In this document: positions 7,238 through 8,888 of the stretch, in pieces
Layout: each line of letters starts with the position of its first letter
Position numbering within the stretch: position 1 is the first letter of the stretch
NCBI GenBank assembly: GCA_031285115.1
Contig: JAITWU010000206.1
Span: 1 to 8,888 of the forward strand
Source of the DNA: Azonexus sp.
GTDB taxonomy: Bacteria > Pseudomonadota > Gammaproteobacteria > Burkholderiales > Rhodocyclaceae
DNA: 8,888 nt
Direction: 5' to 3'
Made by a program: the position numbers and the translations under genes
Notes under the pieces: generated by a model
What the model saw: only the letters and a program-made list of their open reading frames with translations
Told to the model about the DNA's origin: nothing
The model's database searches: none

Positions 7238-7313
7238 GGGTGCTTAGCTCAGTTGGTAGAGCGTCGCCCTTACAAGGCGAATGTCGGCGGTTCGACCCCG
7301 TCAGCACCCACCA
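7238..7313 (+). tRNA. tRNA-Val(TAC)
   Basis: Complete 76-base cloverleaf. The acceptor GGGTGCT pairs with AGCACCC, the D arm is GCTC-AGTTGGTA-GAGC, and the anticodon stem TCGCC/GGCGA encloses the loop CTTACAA with anticodon TAC (valine). The T arm is GGCGG/CCGTC with loop TTCGACC, and an encoded CCA ends at 7313. No promoter with proper spacing is visible in the 7-bp gap or the end of hupB, so it is probably cut out of the hupB transcript. A strong terminator follows 16 bases downstream. Confidence 0.97.
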
Positions 7314-7329
7314 TCACGCCGACAACGGC

Positions 7330-7357
7330 AAAAAACCCCGCTCCGGCGGGGTTTTTT
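7330..7357 (+). terminator. Intrinsic terminator after hupB-tRNA-Val
   Basis: CCCCGC (7336-7341) pairs with GCGGGG (7346-7351) around a 4-base loop, flanked by six A upstream and six T downstream, which can extend the stem to 12 bp. This is a strong, near-symmetric terminator that closes the hupB-tRNA-Val unit. Confidence 0.92.
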
Positions 7358-7401
7358 ATGGCGCGGCAATCAACGCCAACGGTCGCTCCTGGCAACACGA
7401 A

Positions 7402-7438
7402 CCCGGCGGCAGGCGGTCGCAATGCCTGCCGCCGCGGG
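7402..7438. repeat. Strong GC-rich inverted repeat in the leader of the HDOD gene
   Basis: CGGCGGCAGGC (7404-7414) pairs perfectly with GCCTGCCGCCG (7424-7434) around a 9-base loop; the stem can continue with CC/GG across one bulged C. No T-run follows on either strand, so it is not an ordinary intrinsic terminator. It lies in the 244-bp gene-free stretch between the tRNA-Val terminator and the HDOD gene. It could be a REP-like dispersed element, an RNA structure in a long leader, or a protein-binding palindrome. In the rest of this stretch I see only a weak promoter candidate, TTGAGA (7453-7458) with TTTTAT 17 bases later. Confidence 0.7.
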
Positions 7439-7587
7439 AAAACTGCGAAAATTTGAGAGACATCAACCGCTTTGCTTTTATGACATCGCTAGGATTTGGC
7501 GGGGGCATTTGCTACTCTTGTCAGCGCATCCGGACGGTGCTTCCTGGGCCTCCGGCAAATCATATTCAGCAATCGAAAAATCAGCCG

Positions 7588-7594
7588 AAGGGGG
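7588..7594 (+). promoter_or_regulatory. Shine-Dalgarno that fixes the GTG start of the HDOD gene
   Basis: AAGGGGG lies 7 bases before the GTG at 7602. It decides the start in a frame that stays open back to 7281, through the tRNA and the terminator, where coding is not plausible. Confidence 0.75.
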
Positions 7595-7601
7595 TTTCAC
7601 A

Positions 7602-8498
7602 GTGACCGTGTTTGAGTTTGCCGGCCATGCGGGCAGGGCGAACAAGGCGTTCGAGGAGCAGGGGTTTCGCCTGCTCAAAGACATTGCCCGGGAGCTTTCC
7701 GGCGAAACGCCCTATTCGCCTTACTTTGACCCCATCGTGCGGGCCAGTATCCGGCTCTGCAAGATGTGGAAAAATAACGAATCCCGTCTGGCCGATACCC
7801 TGTGGGCCATTTCTCCCGAGCCGGAAATCGGCTACCGGCTGCTGCGCTTGACCCAATCCCCGACCTTCAACCCGGAGGGCCGGGAAATCGAGGATCTTCC
7901 GGCAGCGGTCAGGCATTTCGGAATTTATCTCGTGCGCACGGTGACGCTCGCCATCGCCATGAACCGCTTGCGCCAGGCGCAAGGCATGGCCAAGTTCGCC
8001 AAAATCGCCAATCAATTCTGGGAACATTCCATCATGACGGCGGCCATCGCCCATGTGGTCGCCCGCGACGCGCCGCATCTGGAAGCCAACGAAGCCATGC
8101 TGGCTGGCATGGTTCACGACATCGGCGCTTTCTACATGCTCTACTGGAGCATGTTGCACGACGAATTCCGGCGGCAGCCGGACGACGCCAGAAACTTGAT
8201 CTTTCACTGGCACGAAAATATCGGCGTCTCGCTGCTTGAGGCCATTGGCGCGCCAGCCAATATCATCGAGGCGATCATCGACCACGACGCCGCGCGCCCT
8301 TTTCCAGCACAGATCGCCAATTTGCAGGATGTTGTCCACATCGCCAATTTCGGCGCTTTCTCAAGAACGGACATGACTGATCTGGCCCATGAAACCGAAC
8401 CGGGCATCGAGCTGTCGGCTGCCTTTGCCGAAAACTACCGCCACCTCGTACCGGAAATCGAAGCCTTGCATCAGGAACTGCGCGCCGTTTTTTCGTAA
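7602..8498 (+). CDS. HDOD-domain signal-transduction protein
   Basis: Predicted cytoplasmic regulatory protein of 298 residues, mostly one HDOD domain (about residues 20-240). The N-terminal part (LLKDIARELSGETPY, LWAISPEPEIGYRLLRLTQSPTFNP, AAVRHFGIYLVRTVTLAIAMNRLR) follows the usual HDOD pattern. The second part keeps HD-type metal-ligand candidates: His142 in FWEHS, His172-Asp173 in MVHDIG, His204 in HWHENIG and His228 in IIDHDA. Many HDOD proteins lack a full set and act as scaffolds, so catalytic activity is uncertain; no GGDEF, EAL or receiver domain is attached. The GTG start at 7602 has AAGGGGG 7 bases upstream. An in-frame ATG at 7422 would add 60 residues that do not look like the family. 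Partners and signal are unknown. The gene converges on trmJ with 15 bp between the stop codons. Confidence 0.88.
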   Translation: MTVFEFAGHAGRANKAFEEQGFRLLKDIARELSGETPYSPYFDPIVRASIRLCKMWKNNESRLADTLWAISPEPEIGYRLLRLTQSPTFNPEGREIEDLPAAVRHFGIYLVRTVTLAIAMNRLRQAQGMAKFAKIANQFWEHSIMTAAIAHVVARDAPHLEANEAMLAGMVHDIGAFYMLYWSMLHDEFRRQPDDARNLIFHWHENIGVSLLEAIGAPANIIEAIIDHDAARPFPAQIANLQDVVHIANFGAFSRTDMTDLAHETEPGIELSAAFAENYRHLVPEIEALHQELRAVFS

Positions 8499-8515
8499 CA
8501 CTCTTCGTAACGCTC
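8492..8515. repeat. Tandem 12-bp repeat over the HDOD stop codon
   Basis: TTCGTAACACTC (8492-8503) is followed directly by TTCGTAACGCTC (8504-8515), 11 of 12 identical. The unit contains the TAA stop, so the copy provides a second in-frame TAA 12 bases later. The repeat reaches into the trmJ stop codon on the other strand. It looks like a small local duplication. No terminator hairpin is visible between the two convergent genes. Confidence 0.8.
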
Positions 8516-8888
8516 AACGCCCGTGCCGGGTCGGTTTCTCGGTGGCGGCGAGCAGACCGCGCAGGATGTTGATTTCATCCTTTTCCAGCCGCGCCCGGTT
8601 GAACAGGCGGCGCAGCCTGGGCAACAGCCGTCCCGGCTGGGCCGGGTTGTAGAAGCCGGTGGCGGTCATTACCGCTTCGAGATGACGCATGAGACCGGCG
8701 TTTTCATCCGCCGTCGCCAGGGGCGAAGCAAGCGGCGTGGCGTTCCCGCTGAGCGGCGGCGACCCGGCGAAGGCGGCGAGTCGGCATTCGTAGCACAAGA
8801 GTTGCACCGCGGCGCCAAGGTTGAGCGAACTGAAAGCGGGATCGGTCGGAATCGTCACCGCCGCCTGGCAGCGCATCATTTCCTCATT
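8514..8888 (-). CDS. trmJ: tRNA (cytidine/uridine-2'-O-)-methyltransferase TrmJ, C-terminal part (enters from the right edge)
   Basis: SPOUT-class enzyme that methylates the ribose of nucleotide 32 in tRNA anticodon loops using S-adenosylmethionine. Only the last 124 residues are present; the frame is open at the edge (N-E-E-M-M-R-C-Q), so the internal ATG at 8879 is not the start. Visible motifs are TIPTDPAFSSLNLGAAVQLL, the last conserved motif of the knotted cofactor site with its SSLNL core, and then the C-terminal extension with GFYNPAQPGRLLPRLRRLF and EINILRGLLAA, which distinguishes TrmJ from other SpoU-type methyltransferases. A variable proline- and alanine-rich insert (about 35 residues) lies between them. 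It ends with TGA at 8516-8514. Name rests on recalled family motifs. Confidence 0.85.
   Translation of the reverse strand, partial: NEEMMRCQAAVTIPTDPAFSSLNLGAAVQLLCYECRLAAFAGSPPLSGNATPLASPLATADENAGLMRHLEAVMTATGFYNPAQPGRLLPRLRRLFNRARLEKDEINILRGLLAATEKPTRHGR

Noticed and set aside
7497..7513. Possible sigma54 promoter (TGG...TGCT) before the HDOD gene
   Set aside because: The GG and GC pairs are 11 bases apart rather than the required 10.
7281..7601. N-terminal extension of the HDOD protein through the tRNA and terminator, or from the ATG at 7422
   Set aside because: The first would overlap tRNA-Val and the terminator. The second lacks a clear ribosome site and adds sequence unlike the family; GTG 7602 has a strong Shine-Dalgarno.
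1..8888. CRISPR arrays, IS elements, retron or toxin-antitoxin loci
   Set aside because: No regularly spaced repeat array, transposase, reverse transcriptase or small gene pair was seen; the only repeats are the short ones listed.

Overview
The window is chromosomal DNA from a GC-rich proteobacterium, most likely a betaproteobacterium (a Rhodocyclales-type relative is my guess). The evidence is the conserved order tig-clpP-clpX-lon-hupB, the sigma70/sigma32-type promoters, and a tRNA-His with the bacterial G-1:C73 pair. I cannot name the species.

Left edge (1-782): the N-terminal two thirds of a P4-type tyrosine integrase reads leftward off the window. It starts about 175 bases beyond the 3' end of an intact tRNA-His(GTG). 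This is the usual layout of an integrative element or genomic island inserted at a tRNA 3' end, so the window appears to contain one edge of an island. The short space between int and the tRNA is full of small repeats: ATGCCCCC units overlapping a likely int promoter, and a 23-bp near-perfect direct repeat flanking the tRNA terminator.

Middle (783-7357): tRNA-His reads leftward from a strong promoter. Divergently, a protein quality-control cluster reads rightward: trigger factor (tig), then ClpP and ClpX (protease and unfoldase, 26 bp apart), then Lon behind a near-consensus sigma32 heat-shock promoter, then the HU-type histone-like protein hupB behind a strong sigma70 promoter. A tRNA-Val(TAC) begins 7 bp after the hupB stop and shares its terminator. 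Trigger factor folds nascent chains, while ClpXP and Lon degrade misfolded or regulatory proteins; HU is a nucleoid protein commonly found next to lon.

Right edge (7358-8888): a leader of about 240 bp with a strong hairpin precedes an HDOD-domain signalling protein with a GTG start and strong Shine-Dalgarno. Convergent with it is the C-terminal part of trmJ (tRNA ribose-2'-O-methyltransferase), which enters from beyond the right edge.

Most of the window is ordinary conserved housekeeping DNA. The parts worth a second look are the island edge with its repeat-rich int control region, the heat-shock promoter of lon, and the hupB-tRNA-Val transcript. I saw no clear new defence or other undescribed multi-gene system. 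The cargo of the island, if interesting, lies to the left of the window.
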